In this document: piece after piece, positions 1 through 10,522 of the stretch
Position numbering within the stretch: position 1 is the stretch's first letter
Layout of the letters: every line of letters starts with the position of its first letter
DNA from: Cercis canadensis
Lineage: Eukaryota; Streptophyta; Magnoliopsida; Fabales; Fabaceae
DNA length: 64,000 nt
Assembly: GCA_003255065.1 (NCBI GenBank)
Contig: QAOA01001229.1
Coordinates: forward strand, 566,811-630,810
Direction: 5' to 3'
Program-made: the position numbers and the translations under genes
The notes under the pieces: generated by a model
Seen by the model: the letters and a program-made list of their open reading frames with translations, nothing else
What the model was told of the DNA's origin: nothing
Database searches by the model: none

Positions 1-271
1 GTACCACTACTCTTGAGAGTCCAGAAACAAGAATCCGAAATGGTTCGTATCATTCACCTCGGCGACCCCCACCGCTTCCCCTTCTCCGACAATCTCTGCA
101 AACACAATCCCTATGTCAGAAACATTATACAACACTTCAGTGAAATTTAACATGGTGACCTTGGACCAGCGGCTGAACGCGTCTTGGAACACGGCCTCGG
201 TGGCGTTATCGGCGATGCTTGTGTTGGGCCAGAACCCGTAGGTGAGTTGTGTCGTTTTGCGTGGTTGTATT
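1..271 (-). pseudogene. Matrix metalloproteinase (matrixin) gene fragment
   Basis: Read on the minus strand from about 271 to 7, the frame gives LTYGFWPNTS, then AVFQDAFSRWSKVT, LNFTE and DIGIVF. This is the start of the catalytic domain of plant matrix metalloproteinases (family pattern LTYxF, then VFxxAFxRWxxVTxLxFTE and ADIxIxF). These enzymes are secreted or GPI-anchored zinc endopeptidases acting in the apoplast. After GVAEVNDTNHFGFLFLDSQE the frame meets a TAG stop at about position 6, and the region that should lead to the HExGHxxGxxH zinc site is deleted or scrambled. The upstream propeptide is also absent. I read it as a broken gene piece. The window edge cuts it, so a longer remnant may continue to the left. 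Family assignment is fairly secure; functional status is inferred. Confidence 0.6.
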
Positions 272-359
272 CATTGTCGTTTATTTTGATAATGTCGGGT
301 ACAACACATGGTGGAAAAGACATGGTTTACAGTGTCTTGTCGTTTTGCGTGGTTGTATT
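251..359. repeat. 21-bp exact direct repeat at the edge of the MMP fragment
   Basis: A 21-base word beginning GTCGTTTTGCG occurs at 251-271 and again at 339-359. The first copy lies at the upstream end of the metalloproteinase-like frame; the second abuts the start of the 1.1-kb duplicated block at 355. It looks like a small local duplication or a scar of the rearrangement that placed the two pieces together. Confidence 0.6.
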
Positions 360-1452
360 GCTTTTAACACAACTTTGATATCGAATAGCCAGCAGTCACT
401 GGACTCACTCTTTTTGACATGCACAACAAGACCAACACGGATGCAACTCATGACAAAAACAAGAAACCAAAACCTAGCACTCATGGTGTCATCTACAAAT
501 TGGCAGTAATCATTTTTAAAACTATCCAAACATGATGATGAAACTGTCCACGAAGTGATCGATGGATACCGGGTAGTAATCCATAGATGCATATATATAT
601 GACAAATGCCAAATCTGCTTTTGATGTCTTCCTCCTTATTATTGCAACTGGTGGAACCCATTACCAAAAATGTTCTAAAGCAAACTAATTAATAGTACTA
701 TTCATTATAAAATCTCTTGATGAGCATGTAGCAGGCTTTATATGAATATCCATTTGATATCTTAATTTGAAACAGCTCCCCATATATATGCACCCAAAAG
801 GTAAGCTACAAAAAAATAAAAATAAAAAGTGAGGAAATTTCCCAACTTGCATGCATGCTATCTAATCTTACCCTCTTCTGTGGAATCATATATATCTGGC
901 TTAGTCTCAAGAAAAGCAGCTAGTGGCACCGCAAAGGCACATTATCTTGTGAGCTGGAAAGTGTTCCAACTTGTTCACCTGCAGGATCAGCAATATGGAC
1001 GCATTGATCAATTTCCTCAATTTCACAATTCAATGGACATGGCCATCTTAGTAATCTTGCCCTCACTTTTTTTCCTATTAACCATGTTGACTCAATTAAT
1101 ATATATACCTTGCTTAAATTTTGTTCCCAATTGATTTGACTTTGTTTGAAATATTATTATCTTGTATATATTTTGCCTCAAGATAGTCATCTTAATTCTA
1201 TTTGGTTGCGATTTGCAAGGTAGTGAATAGTTGGGAACCAGTAACTATTTGACTCATTTTTCTCGCCAAATTTGGAATGAAGGTGACTACAAGTAAGCAA
1301 ATTCATAGAAACAATGATTCATTTGAAATCTTGAATAACCCATTAGATTTTGGACAAAAGGAGAGAAAACATGTCTAGTGAAGAGACCAAATAAAAGAAA
1401 GAATAATATTAAATACACAAATTTAATTTAAATTTATAACTATTCATAAATT
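355..1452 (+). repeat. 1.1-kb dispersed direct duplication, copy 1
   Basis: This block is strongly similar, with small indels and substitutions, to 7524-8596 in the same orientation. Similarity starts at GTATTGCTTTTAACAC and fades near CTATTCATAAA. Copy 1 carries an extra ATATAT stretch near 591 and other small indels. I see no long ORF, no splice-supported coding sequence and no TG...CA ends as an LTR would have. Copy 2 lies directly upstream of the WD40 gene, so this may be a duplicated piece of that gene's upstream region that landed beside the metalloproteinase fragment. Confidence 0.8.
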
Positions 1453-2469
1453 TATACCAACGATGATATTAATAGGATTCAGGAGTTTTATTAAATGATT
1501 CATTCAGAATCAATTCAATTTCATAATTTTAATAGTTCTAAACATAAATGATCTTTTAACTTAAATCGGAGGTTCAATGTTAGAGAAGCATTTCAAACAC
1601 TCTCATCAAATCTTTTGCTATGATTTCATTAGTAGTACAGGAGAGCACTGCTCTAGGAGTCTGAGGAAGGACAAAAGCCACAGAGAGGTTGAGGGTTTAG
1701 ATTGCGCACCAAGAGTTCACCTCATGCTTAAGGGTATGAATTGCGACCACTCAAACTAAAGTCCACTGTAGTGATTCACTTATTTGATTTTGGATTTTGA
1801 GAGAAACTTTATATTAGTGTCGACTTTAAGAATTAAATTCACAATCATATGGATTAAAAATGCCAAATATCAATGGTATCAAGCATATCTTATAACGGGG
1901 CTATTGACAAGGCAGGGGTCACCAAAAATTTGGGGATAGCACTATCCCTCCATCCAATTGGGTGGGCTTTGGTGGATGGAGGGGTAGCCCTACCCCGTCC
2001 AATTTTGGATGATTGTAGCTTAGCGAGAGCCATGCTTTGTATTTTAACTTGATAAATATTTCTAATTCTAATAGGTTGGAAACCTTGTTTGAGCATTATT
2101 TATATTATTGTTGTTGTTTGAAAATAATTTTGATGATGATTTTTATTTGAGGATTATTTAAAGGCTTACTTGTAATTTTAGTTTCCTTATTTTAACAAAG
2201 TGAATGATTTGGTCCATCTCTTTAAAAATGAATGATTTAACCCTTCTATTTTGACAAAAGTTATAATTTTGGTTTTTCATTCTCTCAAATGTTAAAAAAT
2301 AAACGAAAATGTTGATGTGGCGATAAAAAATATTATTTTAATCTGATTCAGCCCAAAATATCAAAACTAATCTTAAAAAAAAAAACTTTAATTTTCCCAA
2401 TACACAAATCTAGATCAAGGCTTAAAGCCTCGAAATCAAAATCTCACCGTTCAAAGTCAATATGAAGGT
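1453..2469. other. Intergenic, AT-rich, no gene seen; one strong hairpin
   Basis: No coding region is supported. The only clear structure is an imperfect stem-loop at 1942-1987: CTATCCCTCCATCCA at 1942-1956 pairs with TGGATGGAGGGGTAG at 1973-1987 (13 of 15 positions) around a 16-nt loop. The GC-rich hairpin stands out from the AT-rich surroundings and is probably a remnant of a small transposon. Confidence 0.5.
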
Positions 2470-3662
2470 CTTTGAAGTCATTTCTTGAGAATGTGTGTGT
2501 TTCTGAAGGCAGAATTTGAATATCTATTTTGAGGACAATTAGTCAGCATTCCTATTGTACAAGTGGTGCAATGATGCAAATTGAATATTTGGAGTCACAT
2601 GTTTAGGCATTCCTATTGTACGGGAGAGGTACAATAATGCTAGTTGTGAATAACTAGGAGGCATACCTATTGTTCAAAAGTGGTATAATGATGCCAAGTG
2701 AGTTGTTTGATTGGCATTTTACATGTATAAAATGTCCCTTAAAAAGAGGTTGTGCGTGTTTCTTTGCCTACTTTTATGTGAAGGTGTATTTGTAATATTT
2801 TTGGTGCCAGTAGGCGCTAAGTTTAGATAATTGGTAGGCATTTCTATTGTACAAAGACATGTGTACAATGATGCCAACTGAATGTGTGTGTCATAATGGA
2901 TAGAAACCCCTTCCAAAATGTTTGTATTCCTTTGGCTAGTTTTATTTTAAGTTGGATTCATAATATTTTGTTAGGCACTAGGTAGAAGTTTGGATTATTG
3001 GAAGGCATTCCTCTTGTAGAAAAGAGCTACAATGATGCCAAATAAACTTTCCAGTCCACTGTTTAAAGAATAAAATGTCCCTTAAATGAAAGTTTGTGTT
3101 GCATTGCTTAAGCTATTTTTCTGTGAAGGTGAATTTGAATTCTTGTGTTTGCATTAGGTGCTGTGTATGGATCGTTTATTGGCATTCAGGCATGATGATG
3201 CCTACTTAATTTTTTTGTAGCTTTTATAAGTGAATAAAAAGTCATTTCTTCCCAATATGTGGTTTCTTCTGAAGGCAGAACAAGAATGTTTTAGTTGTGG
3301 ATGATTGGTAGGCATTCCCGTTGTACAAGGGTTACATTGATGCCAATTGAATATTTGAGTCACATGGTAGGCATTCCTATTTATACAAGAGAGGTACAAT
3401 GATGTCGGTAATGAATGACTGGAATTTTTGGTCAACTGTGTAAATGAATAAAATTTCCCTTAAATGAAAGTTTGTGCATATTTCATTGGCTATTCCTCAG
3501 TGAAGTTGGATTTTGAATGCTTGTGTTGGCACTGGGTACTGAGTTTGGCTTATTTCTTGGCATTCTTATTGTAGAAAAGTGGTACAGTGATGCTGACTAA
3601 ATGTTTTGATCGCATTTGTAAATGTATACAAAGTCCTTTCTTGAGAATGTGTGCATGTCATT

Positions 3663-3664
<2 letters not shown>
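2470..3664 (+). repeat. Short array of diverged ~170-bp tandem repeats with a palindromic core
   Basis: Two themes recur. One is a GTCCCTTAAATGAAAGTTTGTG-like segment near 2729, 3070 and 3450, with relatives near 2470, 2895, 3225 and 3630. The other is an imperfect palindrome in which GGCATTCCTATTGTAC is followed within about 10 nt by GTACAATGATGCC; it is seen near 2538, 2606, 2658, 2835, 3000, 3178, 3311, 3368 and 3557. Average spacing of the first theme is 155-225 bp. The half-sites are inverted (GGCAT...GTAC against GTAC...ATGCC), so each unit can fold into a hairpin. The array runs into a poly-T tract and the assembly gap, so its true length is unknown. I do not recognise the family. Confidence 0.65.
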
Positions 3665-3713
<49 letters not shown>

Positions 3714-4654
3714 NNNNNNNNNNNNNNNNNNNNNNNNNNNNNNNNNNNNNNNNNNNNNNNNNNNNNNNNNNNNNNNNNNNNNNNNNNNNNNNNNNNNNNN
3801 NNNNNNNNNNNNNNNNNNNNNNNNNNNNNNNNNNNNNNNNNNNNNNNNNNNNNNNNNNNNNNNNNNNNNNNNNNNNNNNNNNNNNNNNNNNNNNNNNNNN
3901 NNNNNNNNNNNNNNNNNNNNNNNNNNNNNNNNNNNNNNNNNNNNNNNNNNNNNNNNNNNNNNNNNNNNNNNNNNNNNNNNNNNNNNNNNNNNNNNNNNNN
4001 NNNNNNNNNNNNNNNNNNNNNNNNNNNNNNNNNNNNNNNNNNNNNNNNNNNNNNNNNNNNNNNNNNNNNNNNNNNNNNNNNNNNNNNNNNNNNNNNNNNN
4101 NNNNNNNNNNNNNNNNNNNNNNNNNNNNNNNNNNNNNNNNNNNNNNNNNNNNNNNNNNNNNNNNNNNNNNNNNNNNNNNNNNNNNNNNNNNNNNNNNNNN
4201 NNNNNNNNNNNNNNNNNNNNNNNNNNNNNNNNNNNNNNNNNNNNNNNNNNNNNNNNNNNNNNNNNNNNNNNNNNNNNNNNNNNNNNNNNNNNNNNNNNNN
4301 NNNNNNNNNNNNNNNNNNNNNNNNNNNNNNNNNNNNNNNNNNNNNNNNNNNNNNNNNNNNNNNNNNNNNNNNNNNNNNNNNNNNNNNNNNNNNNNNNNNN
4401 NNNNNNNNNNNNNNNNNNNNNNNNNNNNNNNNNNNNNNNNNNNNNNNNNNNNNNNNNNNNNNNNNNNNNNNNNNNNNNNNNNNNNNNNNNNNNNNNNNNN
4501 NNNNNNNNNNNNNNNNNNNNNNNNNNNNNNNNNNNNNNNNNNNNNNNNNNNNNNNNNNNNNNNNNNNNNNNNNNNNNNNNNNNNNNNNNNNNNNNNNNNN
4601 NNNNNNNNNNNNNNNNNNNNNNNNNNNNNNNNNNNNNNNNNNNNNNNNNNNNNN
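3665..4654. other. Poly-T tract followed by a 941-bp assembly gap
   Basis: A run of 49 T (3665-3713) leads directly into 941 N (3714-4654). Nothing can be said about the content. Long open frames translated across this stretch, encoding only Phe or Lys runs, are artefacts. The homopolymer probably caused the assembly break or is a sequencing artefact at a contig end. Confidence 0.95.
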
Positions 4655-5733
4655 TATTATTTGAACAAAGAATTCACAGATGGAGTTGATAGAAGAGAAA
4701 TATAACAGCAAGGTCTTCACGTACGGCTAGTTATATTTCAAAACTTTTTCCAGAATTTGAAGAGAAAAAACAAAAGCAAAACTCTAAAGTAGAAGTAAAT
4801 TATAGGTAAAAAGAATTCAAAGAGGACCACAGAGGAGTTCATTCTGACATAAAAAATATGAGTTCATCTAAATGGTCAGTAAAACGAAAATTTTGAAATG
4901 TCAAATTCCATCTATAAACACCACGTATTATATATTTTTGTTTGAAATATAATTTAGATTGCCCCTATTTTTGGCTTCTTATTGGGAAGCATGAAAAGAA
5001 ATTCGACTCCCACATAAGTCTTGGGTCCTTTACCCTATATCCCATACTTATAATATATTTCAAATTTGTTTTCTTTTCTTGTTTCCAATATTAAGCTTTG
5101 TTTGTTTTGATAAAAATTGTTTTTTAAAAAAAAAAATTTAGTCTAAGAAACGTGAAATAAGACTCAGTGATTTGTGTGCCATTCCTACAATAACCAATTG
5201 AAAGTGCAAAGTGGTTCTTATTGTGTGGCTTGGCAAACTTTCTTGCTTGGAAAATTGTGGACAAGGTAAATCTCTAGCAAATTAAGTATCCCATCAATTA
5301 TTTTGGTTTGCGAACTAATATGCTTTGTTTTTATGGCCCTCTTATATTATTTCAGTTTATACTTTGTAGCTTCATCTTGTCATTATTTTAAAGTAACAGT
5401 TTTATGCATTTGGAAAATAAGTATTATTAGGACAAATTTATTATTTAAACATGGAATCGATGATAGGCTTATAAATGAATAAGTATGATGTCTTTACGTG
5501 ATTTTTCAAAAGGATACAACTTAGATAAAGTTTAATAGGTGTTTGTGGTGTTATTCTTCGATTAAAACATTACATGTGTATTAATTTTATAAATCAACAG
5601 AATTTCATCTTTTTTTTAATATTTTTCAAAATAACAACCTGGAAATATCAAATTTCTCTCACCCCCAGCTTGGACATACCCCTTCCTGAATGACGATGGC
5701 TTTGGTTCTACTCTCGGACTACAATGGTGGTTC
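4655..5733. other. Intergenic, no gene seen
   Basis: AT-rich sequence with short homopolymers and no supported coding region, RNA gene or repeat end. Confidence 0.5.
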
Positions 5734-5996
5734 ATGGTGGGTGCGGCAGTGGTGTTGAATTGGGTAGTTTACCATCCGCGGTGGCAACAGCACCCATTAC
5801 GCAATGAAACAAATAAATCAACAGAGAAAGAAAATCATAGTGAAAATAAAGTTGCCCCTAAGGACTTCTTTTCAAGCATGAAAGATATTGATTATCTCTT
5901 TGTAAAAGCTTATGAATCCAAAAAAGAGGTTCCAAGAATGCTTGAATTGCAAACAAGTTTCATTTTCGTCCAATATATTATCGGGGAAAGAAAGTA
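5734..5996 (+). pseudogene. Broken exon of a DUF630/DUF632 (NRG2-like) gene
   Basis: The frame contains NKVAPKDFFSSMKDIDYLF, then VKAYES and KEVPRMLE, which matches the entry into the DUF632 domain of plant bZIP-like or NITRATE REGULATORY GENE 2-like proteins (pattern DFxSSxKxIxxxFxKAxESGKEVPRMLEANK). After PRMLE the frame shifts: GAA TT GCA AAC AAG TTT CAT TTT CGT CCA gives ANKFHFRP in another frame, so about 2 bp have been inserted. The glycine of ESGKEV is replaced by lysine. No other exon of such a gene (the N-terminal MGC...CRDR DUF630 part or the rest of DUF632) is visible nearby. I conclude that this is an isolated decayed exon. Intact family members are nuclear or membrane-associated regulators. 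Confidence 0.65.
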
Positions 5997-6921
5997 ATCT
6001 CTCTCTTGCTTTCTCTTCTATGTATTTGTCTGTCTGTTGTGTCAGTTTTCATCTGATGAATATTTGGATATTAGCTTCTTGGTAGTAGGTTCGGATTCAG
6101 TTGCAGCCATTGTTACAAAGGAAATGAGAGACATCAGAGGTAGGTGAGAGAGAGAGAAATTGGGTGTTGAGGTCAAATTGTTAGTTTGAGAAATATTAAA
6201 AAAATAGATGAGATGATATTGAGTTATAAAATTAATATAAATATAATATTTTAATAGGAAACAGTATCACCAATACTTATAAAATTTTACTTAAGTTTTG
6301 TTCTTTTCAAAACTGATTCCAAGTCCAATGTCCCCAGTGGACGTGCCACATGAGATATAACGTGTTTAGTGAGACCTATGCTGTCAAATTTTTTTTTATT
6401 TATGGGCCTATTGTTTAATTTTGCAGTTTATTTTCTTTATCTTTGCATGAAAACAACTAGGAATAATATATATTAACAAAAAAAAATAGGGATTCTATGA
6501 TATTATATATGTATGTCATATTACATTGACGTGACAAACATATGTAATTTTTATATTTTATTTGATATAAAATTAATTTATTTTATTTTCTCAAACAAAC
6601 TTAAAAATAGTTAATTTGTACACATGTTATTCACACATTAACTATTTTTATGTAGTATGACATACAACAAAATATCTAAAAAACTTCCAAAAAAAAAAAA
6701 TAGTAACTAACCACTAGGCTATCATTACAGGAACATGCGAAGTTCAATTAAAATTTTATTTTTTCAAATAATTACCTAAAAATCTTAAATAAAACTGTAC
6801 ATTTCCAAGCCAGGATAATGTGTTGCGTGAGATGTTGCTTCAACACCATAAATTGGTGAAGGTTTTTTTTTTTTTTTTTCTCTCTTTTTATCAAAACGAA
6901 AATAAACATGTGTGTGAAGAG
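5997..6921. other. Intergenic, no gene seen
   Basis: AT-rich sequence with several poly-A and poly-T runs. No coding frame, RNA gene or clear repeat boundary is supported. Confidence 0.5.
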
Positions 6922-7439
6922 TAGAGTTGTTAATACGGGCCGGCCCGCCTCAACCCGCTACCAAATGGGGTGGGGCAGGCTGAGAAAATCTCAATCCAAC
7001 CCAACTCACTGTGGGTTGTGAGTTAAGCGGGCTAACCCACCAAAAAAAAAACATAAAAAAAAGCCTCATACATCAATTGAAGCATTTGAAATAGATTCAT
7101 TCATAACAATTTTTAGTTCATCATCATTCAAATTAATACTTTGATTCATAGTCACAGAGTCCATGATTTATCTAATCAAGAAAATAAATTTCATTTAAAA
7201 ATCTTGATTGCATTCAATTAATAACATTTTGAAGAAATAAAAAAAAAAAATCAGCAACAAAAAGGAAGGAAGCTCTGTCTGTATAGATGATTTCACTATT
7301 CACAACATTATCAAGAAAAAATAAAGGACAGAGACATATGAGAATAAAATACTATATCTACATGACTATATGGAATATTCCATCAATACTATAGCTTCAC
7401 TGAAGAGGGCAATGCTATGCTGATAGCCTGACAACCCTA
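6922..7439. mobile_element. Probable hAT-like non-autonomous element (decayed)
   Basis: The left end TAGAGTTGTTAATACGGGCC followed by GGCCCGCC and CAACCCGC is typical of a widespread plant hAT-derived repeat. The right end TGACAACCCTA at 7429-7439 is the inverted complement of the left terminus with two mismatches in 11 bp (TAGAGTTGTTA against TAGGGTTGTCA). The interior is AT-rich and non-coding. An 8-bp target duplication is not convincing: the flanks GTGAAGAG and TGCAGTAA differ. The element is therefore old, or the right boundary is wrong. Confidence 0.45.
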
Positions 7440-7523
7440 TGCAGTAAAATATTCTTTTTCTTTAAAAAAACAAAACCATGTCTAAGGTATTTCTTACTGT
7501 TTTCCGTGTGAAACATGCATGGA

Positions 7524-8596
7524 GTATTGCTTTTAACACAACTTTGATATCGAATAGCCAGCAGTCACTAGCTAGACTCACTCTTTTTGACATGCACAGC
7601 AAGACCAACATGGATGCAACTCATGACAAAAACAAGATACCAAAACCTAGCACTCATGGTGTCATCTACAAATTGGCAGTGATCATTTTTAAAGCTATCC
7701 AAACATGATAATGAAACTGTACACTAAGTGATGGATAGTGGGTAGTAATCCATAGACGCATATATGAAAAATGCCAAATCTGCTTTTGATGTTTCCTCCT
7801 TATTATTGCAACTGGTGGAACCCATTACAAAAGATGTTCTAAAGCAAAGTAATTAATAGTACTATTCATTAAAAAAATCTCTTGATGAGCATGTAGCAGG
7901 CTTTATATGAATATCCATTTGATATCTTAATTTGAAACAGCTCCCCATATATATGCACCCAAAAGGTAAGCTACAAAAAAATAAAAATAAAAAGTGAGGA
8001 AATTTCCCAACTTGCATGCATGCTATCTAATCTTACCCTCTTCTGTGGAATCATCTGGCTCAGTCTCAAGAAAAGCAGCTAGTGGCACCGCAAATGCACA
8101 TTATCTTGTGAGCTGGAAAGTGTTCTAACTTGTTCCCCAGGTTCATCAATATGGACGCACTGATCAATTTCCTCAATTTCACAATTCAATGGACATGACC
8201 ATTTTATTAATCTTGCCCTCACTTTTTTTCCTGTTAACCCATGTTGACTCAATTTTGTTCCCAATTGATTTGACTTTGATTGAAATATTATTATCTTTAT
8301 TTTGCCTTAAGATAGTCATCTTAAACTAATAGTATTTGTTTATTCTATTCAGTTGCAACTTGCAAGGTAGTGGTGGGAACCAGTAACTCTTTGACACATT
8401 TTTCTCGCCAAATTTGGTATGAAGGTGACTCTACATGTAAGCAAATTCATAGAAATAATGATTCATTTGAAATCTTGAATAACCCATTAGATTTTGGACG
8501 AAAGGAGAGAAAACATGTATAGTGAAGAGACCAAATAGAAGAAAGAATAATATTATTAAATACACAAATTTAATTTAAATGTATACCTATTCATAA
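7524..8596 (+). repeat. 1.1-kb dispersed direct duplication, copy 2
   Basis: Homologous to 355-1452 in the same orientation, with base changes and indels but collinear throughout. It ends about 325 bp upstream of the WD40 gene start, so it probably includes distal promoter sequence of that gene. No ORF is conserved between the two copies. Confidence 0.8.
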
Positions 8597-8833
8597 ATTA
8601 TAGAGTTTAATTTTGATTTATCCTCAGACTAAAATAGAATAGAATATCCTCTTTCTGAACTTTAAGGAGTTTGCATTACAGTTGTACTTGTGTCAATTCA
8701 AATTTGTGTATGTATACTATTCAACAGTGTCAACTGTCAACGCGTTGGTCATCAAGGATAACTAACATGCGCAGTTGCCTAATTGCAGAACGCTAAAATG
8801 CGCCAACACTTGTTGTTTGATGCCGTCTCTCTT

Positions 8834-8844
8834 ATTATATAAAC
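8834..8844 (+). promoter_or_regulatory. TATA box of the JINGUBANG-like gene
   Basis: TTATATAAACC lies about 80 bp upstream of the ATG at 8922, a normal place for a plant core promoter with a leader of roughly 50 nt. Confidence 0.6.
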
Positions 8845-8921
8845 CGAACTTCCCCTTAAAACTCTCGAGCACCCTTTTAACTTGAAGAGGGAAAAGTCAA
8901 GAAAAGAAGCTTAAAAAAAAA

Positions 8922-10181
8922 ATGGGACTTCTTCAATGTCCCTTGTGTTGCCACTCAGAAGATCAAGAACCACAATCTCATCACTCTCATCACCTTCATT
9001 CAGAATCATCAACCTCTTCTTCTCTATCTTCCCAGACAAGTCTACCCTCTGTTCCTTCCCTCACTCCACCATCTCATTACCATCAACAACCCCAAACCAC
9101 CCACCAACTCCTAACCACCCTCAAAGGCCACTCCTCCTCTATCTCCTCCCTCACTCTCCATGGCAAATTTCTCTACAGCGCCTCCTCCAACAGCGAGATT
9201 CGGGTATGGAATAGAGATCCTTTTGCCCTTCAAGCCTCAAACAATTCCAATAACGTGGTCGCAATCAGCAATGGAGCTATCAAGTCACTGATCATTTTGG
9301 GTGATAAGCTATTCAGTGCTCACCAAGACCACCAAATCAGAGTCTGGAAAATCGAAGCCAATAATCCAAACCAGAGATTCAAATGCATAGCCACCCTTCC
9401 CACCCTTAACGATCGCTTTTCTAAATTGTTCTTGGCCAAGAACTACGTTAAGGTTCGGCGGCACAAGAAATGCACATGGGTTCATCACGTTGACACTGTC
9501 TCTGCTCTTGCTCTGTCCAGAGACGGCTCTCTGCTTTACTCTGCTTCCTGGGACAGAACATTCAAAATCTGGAGAACCTCGGATTTCAAGTGTTTAGAGT
9601 CAGTGGGGAACGCACACGATGATGCAATCAACGCCTTGGTTTTTTCCGATGATGGGTTTGTGTACACGGGTTCTGCCGATAAGAAAATCAAGGTGTGGAA
9701 GAAGCAAGCAGGGGAGAAAAAACACAGGCTTTTGGCTACGTTGGAGAAGCACAAATCTGCAGTGAATGCTCTGGCTCTTGGGAGAGATGGGTCTGTTTTA
9801 TATTCAGGTGCTTGTGACAGATCAATCTTGGTGTGGGAAAAAGATAGCAGCGACATAAATGGTGGGGGGAACATGGTGTTGGTGGGTGCTCTAAGAGGGC
9901 ACACCAAGGCCATTTTGTGCTTGGTCGTGGTGGCGGACTTGGTGTGCAGTGGATCCGCCGATAACAGTGTTAGGGTATGGAGGAGAGGGGTTGGCAACAG
10001 TTATTCATGCCTAGCTGTGTTACAAGGTCATACACGGCCTGTGAAGTGCTTGACTCTGGGAGTTGACTGTAATAGTGACAGTAATGGTGGTTCTGATGCT
10101 AATACTACTTCTTATCTGGTTTACAGTGGTAGTTTGGATTGTGACATTAAGGTGTGGAAAATACATGTACCCTTGTTTTGA
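8922..10181 (+). CDS. JGB: JINGUBANG-like WD40-repeat protein
   Basis: Intronless 419-residue protein built almost entirely of WD40 repeats forming one seven-bladed propeller. Repeat ends with the diagnostic Trp are near residues 96 (SEIRVWN), 142 (QIRVWKI), 217 (WDRTFKIW), 259 (KKIKVWKK), 305 (RSILVWEK), 353 (NSVRVWRR) and 412 (CDIKVWKI). The first 60 residues are low-complexity, rich in Ser, His and Pro, with a CPLCC motif at 6-10. The architecture and the SASWDRTFKIWR / HDDAINALV / GSADKKIKVW blocks match plant JINGUBANG, a scaffold reported to interact with TCP4 and restrain pollen germination and jasmonate synthesis. The start is the first ATG after the TATA box, in an A-rich context. 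Polyadenylation probably uses AATAAA near 10400. Length is normal for the family. Paralogues exist in plants, so exact orthology is inferred. Confidence 0.9.
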   Translation: MGLLQCPLCCHSEDQEPQSHHSHHLHSESSTSSSLSSQTSLPSVPSLTPPSHYHQQPQTTHQLLTTLKGHSSSISSLTLHGKFLYSASSNSEIRVWNRDPFALQASNNSNNVVAISNGAIKSLIILGDKLFSAHQDHQIRVWKIEANNPNQRFKCIATLPTLNDRFSKLFLAKNYVKVRRHKKCTWVHHVDTVSALALSRDGSLLYSASWDRTFKIWRTSDFKCLESVGNAHDDAINALVFSDDGFVYTGSADKKIKVWKKQAGEKKHRLLATLEKHKSAVNALALGRDGSVLYSGACDRSILVWEKDSSDINGGGNMVLVGALRGHTKAILCLVVVADLVCSGSADNSVRVWRRGVGNSYSCLAVLQGHTRPVKCLTLGVDCNSDSNGGSDANTTSYLVYSGSLDCDIKVWKIHVPLF

Positions 10182-10522
10182 ATTTTTTTTTTTTCATTTT
10201 TCCTTAGAATATTTATTATTATTATTAAAGAGAAGTTGTAGAAAATGAAGATAGAAAGATCTTGGTTATTATTTTAATAGACTCTAGATTTGTAAATCAT
10301 TTAAATACACACTTGTACAAGTTTATGTAGCTGAGTTAGTAGAATGCAATGGAGTTGTTCACTTTAATATGGAATTCAGAATGTGTAATTTAATTCCTCC
10401 AATAAAACTTCCTAATTTCATGCATATTCCACGTTGAAATTCAAGATCATATAAAATGTAAAATTACTTCTATCGTCATATTAAATAAGGGCATATTATA
10501 ACAATAAAAATAACAAACAAAC
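10182..10522. other. 3' flank of the WD40 gene
   Basis: AT-rich downstream region with an AATAAA-type signal (CCAATAAAACT near 10400). No other gene is seen before the sigma-factor exon remnant on the opposite strand. Confidence 0.5.

Noticed and set aside
2470..3664. CRISPR-like array (regular palindromic repeats)
   Set aside because: Plant nuclear DNA, irregular spacing, diverged repeats and no cas genes.
3566..4720. Long open frames across 3566-4720 and 37443-38140
   Set aside because: They consist of N-derived unknown residues flanked by Phe or Lys runs from poly-T/poly-A.
355..8596. The 1.1-kb direct repeats as two LTRs of a 7-8-kb retrotransposon
   Set aside because: Size and orientation fit, but the repeats do not begin TG and end CA, no target duplication, primer-binding site or gag/pol frame is visible between them, and the divergence includes several indels. 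The gap could hide part of it, but what is readable gives no support.
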